Below, in pieces: positions 1 through 8,940 of a stretch of DNA of 42,448 bases. Under the pieces are notes generated by a model. The model was not told the origin of the DNA and did no database searches. It saw only the letters and a list, made by a program, of their open reading frames with translations. Positions within the stretch are counted from its first letter, which is position 1, and every line of letters begins with the position of its first letter. Position numbers and translations under genes: made by a program. The DNA comes from Alphaproteobacteria bacterium (GTDB lineage: Bacteria; Pseudomonadota; Alphaproteobacteria; Micavibrionales; Micavibrionaceae): assembly GCA_009995045.1 (NCBI GenBank), contig JAACQG010000005.1:1-42448 (forward strand). Reading direction: 5' to 3'.

Positions 1-1107
1 AACGATGTTGTGACGCTGAACTTTGGTGTTAAAGCGGTTGATGCGGATGGCGATATTGGTAACGGCAAGATCATTATCAATGTGTTTGATGATGGTCCAG
101 ATGCGCGTGATGATAGTAATTCTGCGGCTGAAAGTAAGACTGTTAGCGGCAATGTGATCACTAATGATGTTGTTGGTGCGGATGCGCCAGGCAAAATTAC
201 CGAGATCAATGGTCAGGCGATTGGCAGTGGTGGTAAAACCATTTCCGGAAGCTATGGTACGCTAACGATTAATCAAAATGGATCATATAGCTACAAGGCC
301 AACAGCAATAATCCAAATGGCACTGATAAGTTCACCTATAAGCTGGTTGATTTTGATGGTGACACGGATACGGCGACACTCTCGATTGCAGTAACACCGC
401 AGAACGATGTTCCGGTTGTTACGAATGCAAGTAACAATGTTGATGAGACGAATGGCTTTGATAGTGTTACGGGTAATATCAGCGTGAATTATGGTACTGA
501 TGGACCAGGTGTAACAGCGTCGACAGGAGCGTTTAGCGCCTCTGATCCAACGCTTACGTCATTGGGTCAAACGATCAATATTTCACATTCTGGTAATACA
601 TATACCGGGACTGCAGGTGGTCGTGATGTGTTTAAGATGGTTATTAACTCTAACGGAACATACAAGTTCACGCAGATTGATCAAATTGACCATCCGAATG
701 CAGGCAATGCCAATGATATTGTTAAGCTAAACTTCGGTGTTAAGGCGACGGATGCGGATGGAAGCGTTGGTAAAGCCAATGTCTCTATCAATGTTTACGA
801 TGATGGCCCAGATGCGCGTAATGATAGTAATGCTGCGGCTGAAGGTAAAACTGTTAATGGCAATGTGATTAGCAATGATGTTGTTGGTGCGGATGCACCG
901 GGTAAGATCATAGAGATTAATGGCTTGGCGATTGGCGCAGGTGGTAGAACCATCACTGGTGACTATGGTAAGCTTACGATTAATCAGAATGGATCATACA
1001 GCTATAAGGCCAACAGCAATAATCCAAATGGTACTGATACGTTTACGTATAAGCTTGCTGATTTTGATGGTGATACGGATACAGCGACATTAAGCATCCG
1101 TACCACG
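1..1107 (+). repeat. 711-bp tandem coding repeat in adhesin
   Basis: The segment starting at 1 (NDVVTLNFGVK) recurs at 712 (NDIVKLNFGVK), a period of 711 bp or 237 aa. Unit 1 is complete (1-711); unit 2 matches until about 1107 and then the protein changes to a final, diverged Ig-like module (PVAVDDRIPGG). DNA identity is high across the Ig module (for example DGPDAR at about 95 and about 806), which suggests recent duplication or gene conversion. More units probably lie left of the window. Confidence 0.85.
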
Positions 1108-2172
1108 CCGATTGATTCGAAGCCTGTTGCGGTTGATGATCGTATTCCTGGTGGGAATAAGATTTATAATGGTAACGTTCTTAATAACGATGATTTCGGC
1201 GGTGATGGTCGAGGGTCTCCAGCAATTGTTGATGGCACGGGCACTTATAACTTCCCGCATGGAACAATTACATTGAGAGTTGATGGGTCTTATACCTTGA
1301 ACTTGAATGGTTCAGCGACTTATAACCATAACTACGAGCTGAAATACACAATTCAAGATTCTGACGGTGATACATCACAAGCTATTCTTCGCTTTAGTGT
1401 TACTCCGCTTGTCCTCGACCTTGATGGCGACGGTATTGAATTGACGAATGTCGACAACGGCGTGTTGTTTGATTATGACGTTGATGGTGATGTCGAGCAG
1501 ACAGCATGGGTTGAATCGGATGATGGTTTCTTGGTTATTGATAATAACGGCGATGGCATCATTAATGATCGTAGCGAGATGTTTGGTGATTTGTTCGGAT
1601 TTGCTGATGGGTTTGCGCATTTGAGCAGCTTTGACAGCAATAATGACAATGCCATTACATCAAGCGATGACCAATGGGCTGATCTTCAGGTTTGGCGTGA
1701 TCTTAACCAAGACGGTATTACCGATGAGGGTGAGCTTTATGGTTTGGATGATCTTGGTATTACCAGCATTGATTTGAATGCAGAGACAACAGACACAGAA
1801 GTTGCGGGTAACTATATCAGTGCGACGTCTACGTATACGACGGCGGATGGTGTTACGCATGAGATTGTGGATGCGCATTTGGATTATGAAGAGTTGACGC
1901 AGGAAGATCAGGATAAGTTGGATCTCAATACTTACGCTGTTGAAGAATCCAATGACAATTCTGAGATTGGCTTGGATGATGTTCTCTTCACAGGAGGTGA
2001 AGACAGTGTTGATGCGGCGATCCTTGATTTCGTTCACAGCACAGATGCTCAGGATAATGCAATCTCCGTGAATGCGGCGGCGAATGATACATATTCTGCA
2101 TCTTCACTATCGTCTGCTTTGCAAGATGTTGCGGGCGCAGCGTTGGCCACGAATGACGAAAATATAGTTTAA
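1..2172 (+). CDS. Type I secreted repeat adhesin, C-terminal part (5' end outside window)
   Basis: The reading frame is open from the first base, so the true start lies upstream; 723 codons are visible. It begins in a repeat module that resembles the T1SS-143 repeat (LNFGVKAVDADGD followed by DDGPDAR), alternating with cadherin/VCBS-like Ig modules (GNVITNDVVGAD, NGSYSYKANS, GTDKFTYKLVDFDGDTDTATL). About residues 470-600 are an Asp/Gly-rich calcium-binding region (LDLDGDGIELT, DNNGDGIINDRSEMFGD, DLNQDGITDEGEL) typical of the C-terminal part of RTX-type exported proteins. The last ~25 residues (SASSLSSALQDVAGAAL) suit an uncleaved C-terminal type I signal. Classic GGxGxDxLx nonapeptides are not seen in this part. 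The T1SS genes at 3500-8842 are its likely exporter. Role in surface attachment or biofilm is inferred from the family. Confidence 0.9.
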   Translation, partial: NDVVTLNFGVKAVDADGDIGNGKIIINVFDDGPDARDDSNSAAESKTVSGNVITNDVVGADAPGKITEINGQAIGSGGKTISGSYGTLTINQNGSYSYKANSNNPNGTDKFTYKLVDFDGDTDTATLSIAVTPQNDVPVVTNASNNVDETNGFDSVTGNISVNYGTDGPGVTASTGAFSASDPTLTSLGQTINISHSGNTYTGTAGGRDVFKMVINSNGTYKFTQIDQIDHPNAGNANDIVKLNFGVKATDADGSVGKANVSINVYDDGPDARNDSNAAAEGKTVNGNVISNDVVGADAPGKIIEINGLAIGAGGRTITGDYGKLTINQNGSYSYKANSNNPNGTDTFTYKLADFDGDTDTATLSIRTTPIDSKPVAVDDRIPGGNKIYNGNVLNNDDFGGDGRGSPAIVDGTGTYNFPHGTITLRVDGSYTLNLNGSATYNHNYELKYTIQDSDGDTSQAILRFSVTPLVLDLDGDGIELTNVDNGVLFDYDVDGDVEQTAWVESDDGFLVIDNNGDGIINDRSEMFGDLFGFADGFAHLSSFDSNNDNAITSSDDQWADLQVWRDLNQDGITDEGELYGLDDLGITSIDLNAETTDTEVAGNYISATSTYTTADGVTHEIVDAHLDYEELTQEDQDKLDLNTYAVEESNDNSEIGLDDVLFTGGEDSVDAAILDFVHSTDAQDNAISVNAAANDTYSASSLSSALQDVAGAALATNDENIV

Positions 2173-2196
2173 AATTATATTTTTCATAAAAAGTTT

Positions 2197-2227
2197 GCAA
2201 TACCTGACTGGTTGTGTTAGGTATTGC
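2197..2227 (+). other. Hairpin after adhesin gene
   Basis: A perfect 9-bp inverted repeat, GCAATACCT / AGGTATTGC, with a 13-nt loop lies 25 nt after the adhesin stop. No T-run follows, so it is not a standard intrinsic terminator. It may protect the mRNA 3' end or weaken read-through into the next gene. Confidence 0.5.
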
Positions 2228-2239
2228 CACGATTTAAAT

Positions 2240-2269
2240 TTAACATAATTTTACTGATTAGTTTATACT
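2240..2269 (+). promoter_or_regulatory. Possible sigma-70-type promoter for the 330-aa secreted protein
   Basis: TTAACA (2240-2245), 18-nt spacer, TATACT (2264-2269). The predicted transcription start (~2276) falls at the Shine-Dalgarno, so the real start may be shifted or the -10 may be another nearby TA-rich hexamer. Confidence 0.35.
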
Positions 2270-2283
2270 ATAGGAGAATAACA

Positions 2284-3276
2284 ATGGGTTCATTAAGACA
2301 AGCATTGGGGCAGGTATCTGGTTTAGCCGCAGCTGCAACGACAGCAGGTTTATTAACAGCAACAGCATCAAGCGCGCAGGATACTAGTATTGATCCTTCG
2401 TTTTTGACTAGAGGCGGTTATAATTGCGTTCAGGCGACAAGAACATTTGCACCGCGTGAGAGAGATACGCTTGGTAATAGTAATGTTGTAGAACGGGGCG
2501 GTTTTACACTTACGTTTCCGCGAGGTATTGATGCGACTTGGGTTAAAGGTGAAGATGCGGGGCAATATGCCACAGGATCCTATAGAAAACCTAATGGTGT
2601 TGTAGAACAGTTTGGTCCGGGTGATTTCCCAAACCATAACGGCCTTATTGAGCATGCATCTGTTTCCGGTGTTGGCGCTATTAACACTGCCATTGCGTAT
2701 GACGGTGAGTGGGGAGAAAGTAATAAGATCATTGATAGACAGACTAATGGCTATGTTGGTGATGGTACATATGCGTTGAGCTTTCGTTCGCCAAACGGTG
2801 ATGGTCAAGAATTGTTCATGGAATTTGGTGATATTGGCCCGGATGATATTGGTAAAGTATTTAATGTTAATATTGATGCCCCTAGCGTTTTCTTATCCAG
2901 CGCAATACAGAGACAATTTCAGATTGCTATTACGCCAGAATCTTATGACCCAAGAAGAGAAACGGCCACTCTTGGTATTCCGTTGACTGGTATTAATGCT
3001 CGCCCTGTACATGTTACATTTCACTCTCCTAATGCATCTCATGATATTGTTGGTGCGAAGGTTGGATTTGCATCATGTCGCCGTGAGGGTGGCAATGATA
3101 GAAACGATCGCGGACTTGGTAAAACAGAGGGCAGAACGGGTGGTGGCGAAGTTGATGGCGGCACAACAAGTTTGAACTTTAATATGACGGACCCTAATTG
3201 GCGCGCTGGTGAAGACCTTGCGCAACTTGGGCAGGATGCACGAAAAGCTGGTTGGACGACACCATCTTTCGGCTAA
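2284..3276 (+). CDS. Secreted protein of unknown function in the T1SS locus
   Basis: A 330-aa protein. ATG 2284 was chosen because AGGAG (2272-2276) lies 7 nt upstream and it gives a clean signal peptide: short polar start, Ala/Leu-rich core, then TATASSA|QD with cleavage expected near residue 31. The mature part is Gly/Asp/Asn-rich and probably beta-rich (GGFTLTFPRGIDATWVKGED). It has two Cys (YNCVQ near residue 48 and FASCRR near 265), so one disulfide is possible. A charged, Gly-rich linker (GGNDRNDRGLGKTEGRTGGG) precedes the C-terminal ~40 residues. I do not recognise a family. Because it has an N-terminal Sec-type signal it is probably not itself a type I substrate; its place between adhesin and exporter suggests an accessory role in adhesin display, which is inference only. 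Confidence 0.75.
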   Translation: MGSLRQALGQVSGLAAAATTAGLLTATASSAQDTSIDPSFLTRGGYNCVQATRTFAPRERDTLGNSNVVERGGFTLTFPRGIDATWVKGEDAGQYATGSYRKPNGVVEQFGPGDFPNHNGLIEHASVSGVGAINTAIAYDGEWGESNKIIDRQTNGYVGDGTYALSFRSPNGDGQELFMEFGDIGPDDIGKVFNVNIDAPSVFLSSAIQRQFQIAITPESYDPRRETATLGIPLTGINARPVHVTFHSPNASHDIVGAKVGFASCRREGGNDRNDRGLGKTEGRTGGGEVDGGTTSLNFNMTDPNWRAGEDLAQLGQDARKAGWTTPSFG

Positions 3277-3297
3277 AGCTATAAAAATTATAAATTC

Positions 3298-3336
3298 AAA
3301 AACCCCGTTTGGCTTTGTGCTTATGCGGGGTTTTTT
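3298..3336 (+). terminator. Intrinsic terminator
   Basis: Inverted repeat AAAAACCCCG (3298-3307) and CGGGGTTTTT (3326-3335), 18-nt loop, ending in a six-T run (3331-3336). It closes the transcript of the secreted protein, 22 nt after its stop. The remaining spacer to 3499 is AT-rich; I see no clear promoter hexamers for the tolC-like gene in it. Confidence 0.85.
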
Positions 3337-3499
3337 ATTATTGCTATAATTATGCGTTAAGGGCTTATTTTACTTGCATTGATTTGGTAAAGCGGGCATA
3401 AATGTGAATTATTATTTGGCTGTGGATAAAGACAGCGTGCTTATTAAAAGCGTAAAAGAATCAAAAATTTAGTAACTTATATCAAAGGATTTTAAACCG

Positions 3500-4909
3500 A
3501 TGACTTCTCGTAATATTCGTAAATTGTGTCTCACTGTCTCTGTCGCGGCGCTTGTTGGATTTGGCGCGCAAAGCGGTATGGCACAGGATGAAGCGTTGCA
3601 CCCATCACTGAGCATCACCCTGAAACAGGCTGTTGCCACAGGGATTGCAACCAATCCGGAATATGGCGTTGTCGCGGCGAGCCGTCGTGCGACAGATGAA
3701 GAGCTTAATCAAGGTGAAGCTTTGTTCCTTCCATCGGTTGATTTAAACGCGGATGCGGGTTGGGAATATAGCGAAGATCCAGCGACACGCGCGGGAACTG
3801 ATGACGATGATGATGAAACATTGTTCCGTTATGAAACTGGTTTGACATTAACGCAGATGTTGTTTGATGGTTGGAATGCTTCATACGAAGTTGATCGCCA
3901 GCAAGCGCGCGTTGTTTCATCGGCAAACCGTGTTCGTGAAACGGCGGAGCTTGTTGGTTTGGCGATTGTTGAAGCGTATCTTGAAGTGCTTCGTCAGCGC
4001 GAATTGCTTGTGATTGCGCGTAAGAACGTTGCCGATCACATCGACATTATGGATCAAATCGATCAAGGTGTTGACGGCGGCCGTTCAACGCAAGCTGACT
4101 CCGAGCAGGCAAAAGCGCGTTTAGCGCAAGCACGTGCGACCGAATCAAGCACACGTCAATCACTTCGCAATGCGGAAACAAATTACATCAAAGAAGTCGG
4201 CGATCAGCCAGGTCAATTGACTTTGCCAGCGACACCGTTTGATGTGTTGGCGGAAGATGTGAACCGCGAAGTTGAGAAAACTTTGGCGTATAGCCCGACT
4301 TTGGATATTTTTGAATCTGATATCGAAGTTGCTTATGCGGAAGCGCAACAGACAAAATCAACGATGTACCCACAAGTGGATCTTCAGTTGAATGCACGTC
4401 AGGGTCATAACCTTGGCGGCGTTGAAGGACGTGACCGTTCAGGGACAGCGCTTGTGACAATGAACTGGAATCTCTATCGCGGCGGCGCTGATGTAGCACG
4501 TGCGCGTGAGTTTATTCACCGTCACCAACAAACAAAAGAAGCCCGCGCGGAAGCGGCACGCTCAGTTGAGAGCGATGTGCGCCAAACTTGGGCGGCAATG
4601 GCATCCGCGGCAGAACGCGCAGCACAATTTGCGGCGCAAGCAGATGCAAACGTTGAAGTTGTGAAGGCCTATAACGATCAGTTTAGCCTTGACCGTCGTA
4701 CTTTGCTTGACGTTTTGGATGCGCAAAATGAACTTTTTGTATCACGTTCAAACACTGTGAACTCAGAGTATCTGGAGATGTTGGCTGTTTATCGTCTGTT
4801 GGCGTTAAAAGGAGCCTTGCTCCCGACCCTCGAAGTCGCGTATCCTAGAGAGAGTGACGTTGCTGCGAGTGATCTTTGGGATTATGAAGATAAAAACAAG
4901 GCACGTTAG
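3500..4909 (+). CDS. TolC-family outer membrane channel of type I secretion system
   Basis: A 469-aa outer membrane efflux protein that forms the outer membrane and periplasmic tunnel of the exporter. ATG 3500 follows AAAGGA with 9-nt spacing and gives a signal peptide (VSVAALVGFGAQSGMA|QDEAL). The body shows the two repeated OEP halves with long Ala/Gln/Arg-rich helices; landmark stretches are LTLTQMLFDGWNASYEVDRQ and VTMNWNLYRGGADVARAREF, matching the TolC/LapE pattern. A short acidic run (GTDDDDDETLF, near residue 105) lies in the first half. It is followed after 43 nt by the ABC transporter and then the adaptor, so all three T1SS parts are in one probable operon. The C-terminal tail is short and charged. 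Confidence 0.93.
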   Translation: MTSRNIRKLCLTVSVAALVGFGAQSGMAQDEALHPSLSITLKQAVATGIATNPEYGVVAASRRATDEELNQGEALFLPSVDLNADAGWEYSEDPATRAGTDDDDDETLFRYETGLTLTQMLFDGWNASYEVDRQQARVVSSANRVRETAELVGLAIVEAYLEVLRQRELLVIARKNVADHIDIMDQIDQGVDGGRSTQADSEQAKARLAQARATESSTRQSLRNAETNYIKEVGDQPGQLTLPATPFDVLAEDVNREVEKTLAYSPTLDIFESDIEVAYAEAQQTKSTMYPQVDLQLNARQGHNLGGVEGRDRSGTALVTMNWNLYRGGADVARAREFIHRHQQTKEARAEAARSVESDVRQTWAAMASAAERAAQFAAQADANVEVVKAYNDQFSLDRRTLLDVLDAQNELFVSRSNTVNSEYLEMLAVYRLLALKGALLPTLEVAYPRESDVAASDLWDYEDKNKAR

Positions 4910-4952
4910 TCCTTTAATTTTCTTCGGCTAGTTTTAGCCATCCAGGATCGAT

Positions 4953-7304
4953 GTGAGCAAAGAACAGGATAAGCCCCCTCAAAATAATGAAGACCAGCCC
5001 GGCTATAAGGCCGGGAAGGTTGAGAGTGAGTTTGATAAGGCCAGCATTGAAGGCGGCCAAAAAGCTGACTCTAGCGCCTCTACGAGTGATATTGGTTTGC
5101 GCGGTATTCAGGAATTGGCCAATAATGCCGATAGCTGGCCATTGCAGGCGGATCGCATTGCCATTCATCAACCTCTTATTGATTGTCTGCGCCTGCTCGC
5201 CGGATTTTATGGCAGACGTACAAGCAACGCGGCCTTGACTTCTGGCCTGCCCATTCCGAAAACTGGTATTACTCCTGCGATATTCCTGCGCGCCGCGATG
5301 CGCGCCGATATGGTTGCCAATTTAACCGAGCGTTCGTTGGAATCGCTTGCGATTGCGCCGAATTTACCGTGTATCTTATCTTTGAATGAAAATCAGGCCT
5401 GTACGCTTTGGGAGATCAAGACGGATGGTAAGGAGAAGCGCTTTGTTGTGCAATTTCCCGAAACGCCTGATGAAAAGCAAGTCCTGACACATGAGCAGCT
5501 TAAGGCGCTTTATGCGGGATATGCGTTTTTCGTGCGGCCCATAGCGCGTGTGGATGACCGCGCGGGGCCAGCCGAGATTGATACGGGTCGTAACTGGTTT
5601 TGGGCAGTGTTTTGGAAAAACCGTACGCTTTACGGCGAGGTCGCGATTTCGGCGATCATGATTAACCTGTTTGGTATCGCTAGTTCATTGTTTGTGATGA
5701 ATGTGTATGACCGCGTTGTGCCCAATAAAGCGTTTGAGACGTTGTGGGCGATGGCGGCGGGCATTCTCATTGTGTATGTCTCTGATTTTATCTTGAAAAA
5801 TTTACGTTCGCATTTCCTCGATTACGCGGGGCGTAAGGCGGATGTGGTTATTTCGGGGCAATTGTTTGAACAAATTCTTGGCATGACCATGACCTCTAGG
5901 CCACAGAGCGCAGGGGTTTTGGCGGCGAATATGAAAGAGTTTGAAACGCTGCGTGACTTTTTTACCTCCGCGACGATGGTGGCGTTGATTGATTTGCCGT
6001 TCGTGTTCTTGTTTATTTTCTTCATCTATATTCTTGGTGGGCCATATGTGGCTATCGTTCCATTGGCGGCGATCCCGTTGATTGTTGGGATGGGTTTGTT
6101 TTTGCAAAAGCCATTGTCGAAAGTGATTAAGGAATCTTTACATGAGAGCGCGCTTAAAAATGCCTTGTTGTTTGAGACGATTATTGGTCTTGAAACAATC
6201 AAGGTGCAGGCAGCCGAAGGGCATACGCAGCGTTCATGGGAAGAATTAACCGAGAAATCATCACGTACATCAGTGAAATCACGCCAGATTGCGGCATTTG
6301 CGCAGAACTGGGCGATGTTTATGCAACAATTGGTCAGCGTTTTAATCGTGATTGTTGGTGTGTATCAGATCAGTGAAGGCTTGCTCTCTATGGGTGGGTT
6401 GATTGCCTGTGTGATTTTGTCGGGCCGCGCGATGGCACCTTTGGCACAAGTCTCAGGTTTGATGACACGTATGAATCAATCGAAACAGGCGCTTGATCAG
6501 CTGGATGATTTGATGAAGAAGCCAGTTGAGCGCCCATTGGGTAAGCATTTTGTCACGATGCCGCATGTTAAAGGGCGGGTTGAATTTCGTGATGTTGTCT
6601 TTAATTATCCGGGGCAAGCCGTTCCGGCGCTTAATCAGCTTAGCTTTACGATTGAACCGGGTGAGCGCGTTGGTGTTATTGGCGCGGTTGGCTCTGGTAA
6701 GACGACGTTGGAACGGTTGTTGATTAATCTGTATGAGCCTACATCAGGGTCAGTGCAGATTGACGGGTCGGATGTACGCCAGATTGATCCGGGTGATTTG
6801 CGCCGCAATATTGGCGCGGTTCAGCAAAGCCCGCAATTGTTCTTTGGCTCGGTGCGTAAAAACATTACGATGGGACATGAAACTGCTCCTGACAGTGCGG
6901 TGATGCGTGCGGCGGAGCTTTCGGGTGTCATGGAATTTTTGCGCGATAGCGAGGCAGGTCTTGATACGCAAGTTGGTGAGCGCGGTGAAGCGCTATCGGG
7001 TGGACAGCGTCAAGCGGTGGCAATTGCACGCTCGCTTTTATATGATCCGCCGATTTTGATATTGGATGAACCGACGGCGTCTATGGACCCGGCTTCGGAA
7101 AACCGTTTGCGCAAACGCCTTGATGTGTTGTGTGAGGGCAAGACAACGATTTTGATCACGCATAAGGGCGCTATGTTGAGCCTTGTTGATAAATTGATTT
7201 TGATTGATCGCGGCAAGCTTGTTGCGTTCGGACCAAAAGATGAAGTGATCCGCAAATTACAGGCGCGTCAATATGGCTCTAGCGCGGAGAACACGCAGGT
7301 ATAA
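4953..7304 (+). CDS. Type I secretion ABC transporter (LapB/HlyB-like, degenerate C39 domain)
   Basis: A 783-aa inner membrane exporter ATPase. The start is GTG 4953: the ATG at 4951 is closed at once by TGA. About residues 55-205 are a C39 peptidase-like domain without a recognisable catalytic Cys-His pair, ending in LKALYAGYAFFVRP, the form seen in LapB-type transporters that export uncleaved adhesins. Transmembrane helices run from about 227 to 500 (VAISAIMINLFGIASSLFVM, FVFLFIFFIYILGG). The nucleotide-binding domain has Walker A GAVGSGKTT (~577-585), signature LSGGQRQ (~681), Walker B ILILDEP (~701-707) and H-loop THKG. A hydrophilic, low-complexity N-terminus (~50 aa) precedes the C39-like part. 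The likely substrate is the adhesin at 1-2172. Confidence 0.94.
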   Translation: MSKEQDKPPQNNEDQPGYKAGKVESEFDKASIEGGQKADSSASTSDIGLRGIQELANNADSWPLQADRIAIHQPLIDCLRLLAGFYGRRTSNAALTSGLPIPKTGITPAIFLRAAMRADMVANLTERSLESLAIAPNLPCILSLNENQACTLWEIKTDGKEKRFVVQFPETPDEKQVLTHEQLKALYAGYAFFVRPIARVDDRAGPAEIDTGRNWFWAVFWKNRTLYGEVAISAIMINLFGIASSLFVMNVYDRVVPNKAFETLWAMAAGILIVYVSDFILKNLRSHFLDYAGRKADVVISGQLFEQILGMTMTSRPQSAGVLAANMKEFETLRDFFTSATMVALIDLPFVFLFIFFIYILGGPYVAIVPLAAIPLIVGMGLFLQKPLSKVIKESLHESALKNALLFETIIGLETIKVQAAEGHTQRSWEELTEKSSRTSVKSRQIAAFAQNWAMFMQQLVSVLIVIVGVYQISEGLLSMGGLIACVILSGRAMAPLAQVSGLMTRMNQSKQALDQLDDLMKKPVERPLGKHFVTMPHVKGRVEFRDVVFNYPGQAVPALNQLSFTIEPGERVGVIGAVGSGKTTLERLLINLYEPTSGSVQIDGSDVRQIDPGDLRRNIGAVQQSPQLFFGSVRKNITMGHETAPDSAVMRAAELSGVMEFLRDSEAGLDTQVGERGEALSGGQRQAVAIARSLLYDPPILILDEPTASMDPASENRLRKRLDVLCEGKTTILITHKGAMLSLVDKLILIDRGKLVAFGPKDEVIRKLQARQYGSSAENTQV

Positions 7305-7306
7305 AT

Positions 7307-8842
7307 ATGGTTGATAAAGAGAACGATAAGCCGCGCAAGCGGCCAGCTAATCCAGACGCTAAAGCGCCAAATAATGCGCAGCGCCGTTCGGGTAAAAGAC
7401 CGCCAACGCAAAAAGGTAAAGATGCGCCGAAACAAGCGCAAAAGCCGAAGCAGCCTCCTGTTGATGATAATATCACCATCAACGATGCAGAGGAATGGCA
7501 AGCGGTACGCGATAATTGGGCGAAGGAGAAGGCCGGCAAGGTGAAGGCACATGCATTGCGTGCGTTTGATACGGATGATGATATGCCGTTATCGAAGCAT
7601 TTCTTGTTGGTGTTTATCATTGTGTTTTGGATCATGCTTGGCGTATGGGCTTGTTTTGCGCCGCTTGATGAGGTTACGCGCGGTGATGGGAAGGTTATTC
7701 CGTCATTAAGTGTGCAGGCTTTGCAGAGCCTTGAAGCGGGGATCATTGATGAGTTTTTCGTCAAGGAAGGTGATTCTGTTAAAAAAGGACAGACACTTGT
7801 TCGGTTGAACGCGATTGAGGCGGATTCCGATTTCGGGGCAAATGAATCGCGCTATCTTGGTCTATTGGCGTCGATTACACGCCTGCAGGCCGAAGCCGAA
7901 GGTAAGGGCACGGTGGACTTTCCGCCAGAGGTTATGGAGAAAGCGCCGCGCAGCGTGACAGAGGAATTAAACTCGTTTCGTGCGAACCGTCAATCGCTTG
8001 ATAATCAGCTCAATGTGTTGATGCAGCAACGAGCGCAGCGCGAGCAAGAGGTGCGTGAGCTTACGGGGCGTATTTCGGATACGCGCGGCGTTATTAATTT
8101 ACAACGCCAAGAAATGGAAATGGTACGCCCATTGGTAGAGCGTGGATCAGCGCCGCCGATGGAATTGCTACAATTGGAACGCGGGATCAAAGAACGCCAG
8201 ACAGAATTGAATGGTTATGCCTCAAGCTTGCCGCGTGCGCGATCAGCGGTGCGTGAGGCAGAGGCGCGGATGAATGAGATCAAGACGAATGCAAAAGCCC
8301 AGGCACAGACCGAGCTTTCTGCGAAAATGATCGAGATGAACGAGATTAAAGAGCGTTTATCGGCACTGACTGAGCGTCAATCACGGACAGAGATTAAATC
8401 ACCCGTGGATGGAACAATTCAGGAAATTACCGTCAATACGGTTGGCGGGGTTATTCGTCCGGGTGAGGATTTGATCAAGATTGTTCCCAAAGACGACAAG
8501 CTTGTGATTGAGGCGAAGGTGCGTCCGAAGGATCGTGCGTTTATCTTCCCGGGGCAAAAGGCAGTTGTGAAATTAACGGCGTATGATTTTTCGATCTATG
8601 GCGGGCTAGATGCGGAATTGGTTAGTATTTCTGCGGATACATTTGAAGATCAAGACGGCAATAGTTTTTATCAGGTGAAATTGCGCACCAATGACACGCA
8701 ATTGAAACGCAAAGGCGAGGTTTTACCAATCGAGATTGGTATGATCGCGAGCGTTGATATTTTGACGGGTAAGAAAACCGTGATGCAATATCTGCTCAAG
8801 CCTTTGATCAAAACCCTGCAAACCGCGTTCACAGAGCGATAA
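7307..8842 (+). CDS. HlyD/LapC-family periplasmic adaptor of type I secretion system
   Basis: A 511-aa membrane fusion protein that bridges the ABC transporter and the TolC-like channel. It starts 2 nt after the ABC gene's stop. Residues 1-~90 form an unusually long, Lys/Pro/Arg-rich cytoplasmic tail; one membrane helix follows at about 98-116 (LLVFIIVFWIMLGVWACF). Next come a lipoyl half (LEAGIIDEFFVKEGDSVKKGQ), a long coiled coil (about 190-355), the second lipoyl half (TEIKSPVDGTIQEITVNTVGG) and a beta-barrel ending in IEIGMIASVDILTGKKTVMQY, a hallmark of HlyD-type adaptors. The long basic tail could contact the ATPase or the substrate; that is inference. Confidence 0.94.
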   Translation: MVDKENDKPRKRPANPDAKAPNNAQRRSGKRPPTQKGKDAPKQAQKPKQPPVDDNITINDAEEWQAVRDNWAKEKAGKVKAHALRAFDTDDDMPLSKHFLLVFIIVFWIMLGVWACFAPLDEVTRGDGKVIPSLSVQALQSLEAGIIDEFFVKEGDSVKKGQTLVRLNAIEADSDFGANESRYLGLLASITRLQAEAEGKGTVDFPPEVMEKAPRSVTEELNSFRANRQSLDNQLNVLMQQRAQREQEVRELTGRISDTRGVINLQRQEMEMVRPLVERGSAPPMELLQLERGIKERQTELNGYASSLPRARSAVREAEARMNEIKTNAKAQAQTELSAKMIEMNEIKERLSALTERQSRTEIKSPVDGTIQEITVNTVGGVIRPGEDLIKIVPKDDKLVIEAKVRPKDRAFIFPGQKAVVKLTAYDFSIYGGLDAELVSISADTFEDQDGNSFYQVKLRTNDTQLKRKGEVLPIEIGMIASVDILTGKKTVMQYLLKPLIKTLQTAFTER

Positions 8843-8852
8843 GTGTTGTCTT

Positions 8853-8875
8853 CGGCTCCAGCCGCGCCGTTTTTT
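8853..8875 (+). terminator. Weak possible terminator after T1SS operon
   Basis: A 4-bp stem CGGC-TCCA-GCCG (8853-8864) with a CGCCG spacer and then six T (8870-8875). The stem is short, so termination here is uncertain. Confidence 0.3.
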
Positions 8876-8940
8876 CATTTTGTTTGTTTTGCCTTAAAAA
8901 CCCTCTATACGTCTTGTGATTGGTGGGTTAAAAAGAATGC

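Noticed and set aside
1375-2230. Long open frames on the minus strand within the adhesin gene
   Set aside because: They mirror the biased codon use of the repeat protein and have no ribosome sites or recognisable domains.
4953-7304. ABC transporter as a bacteriocin-processing peptidase transporter for the small Gly-Gly peptides at 27 kb
   Set aside because: Its C39 domain lacks recognisable catalytic residues and the genes are 20 kb apart; the adhesin next door is the natural substrate.
8884-8911. Promoter for thrS (TTGTTT, 16 nt, TATACG)
   Set aside because: Both hexamers are poor matches; listed here only as a possibility.
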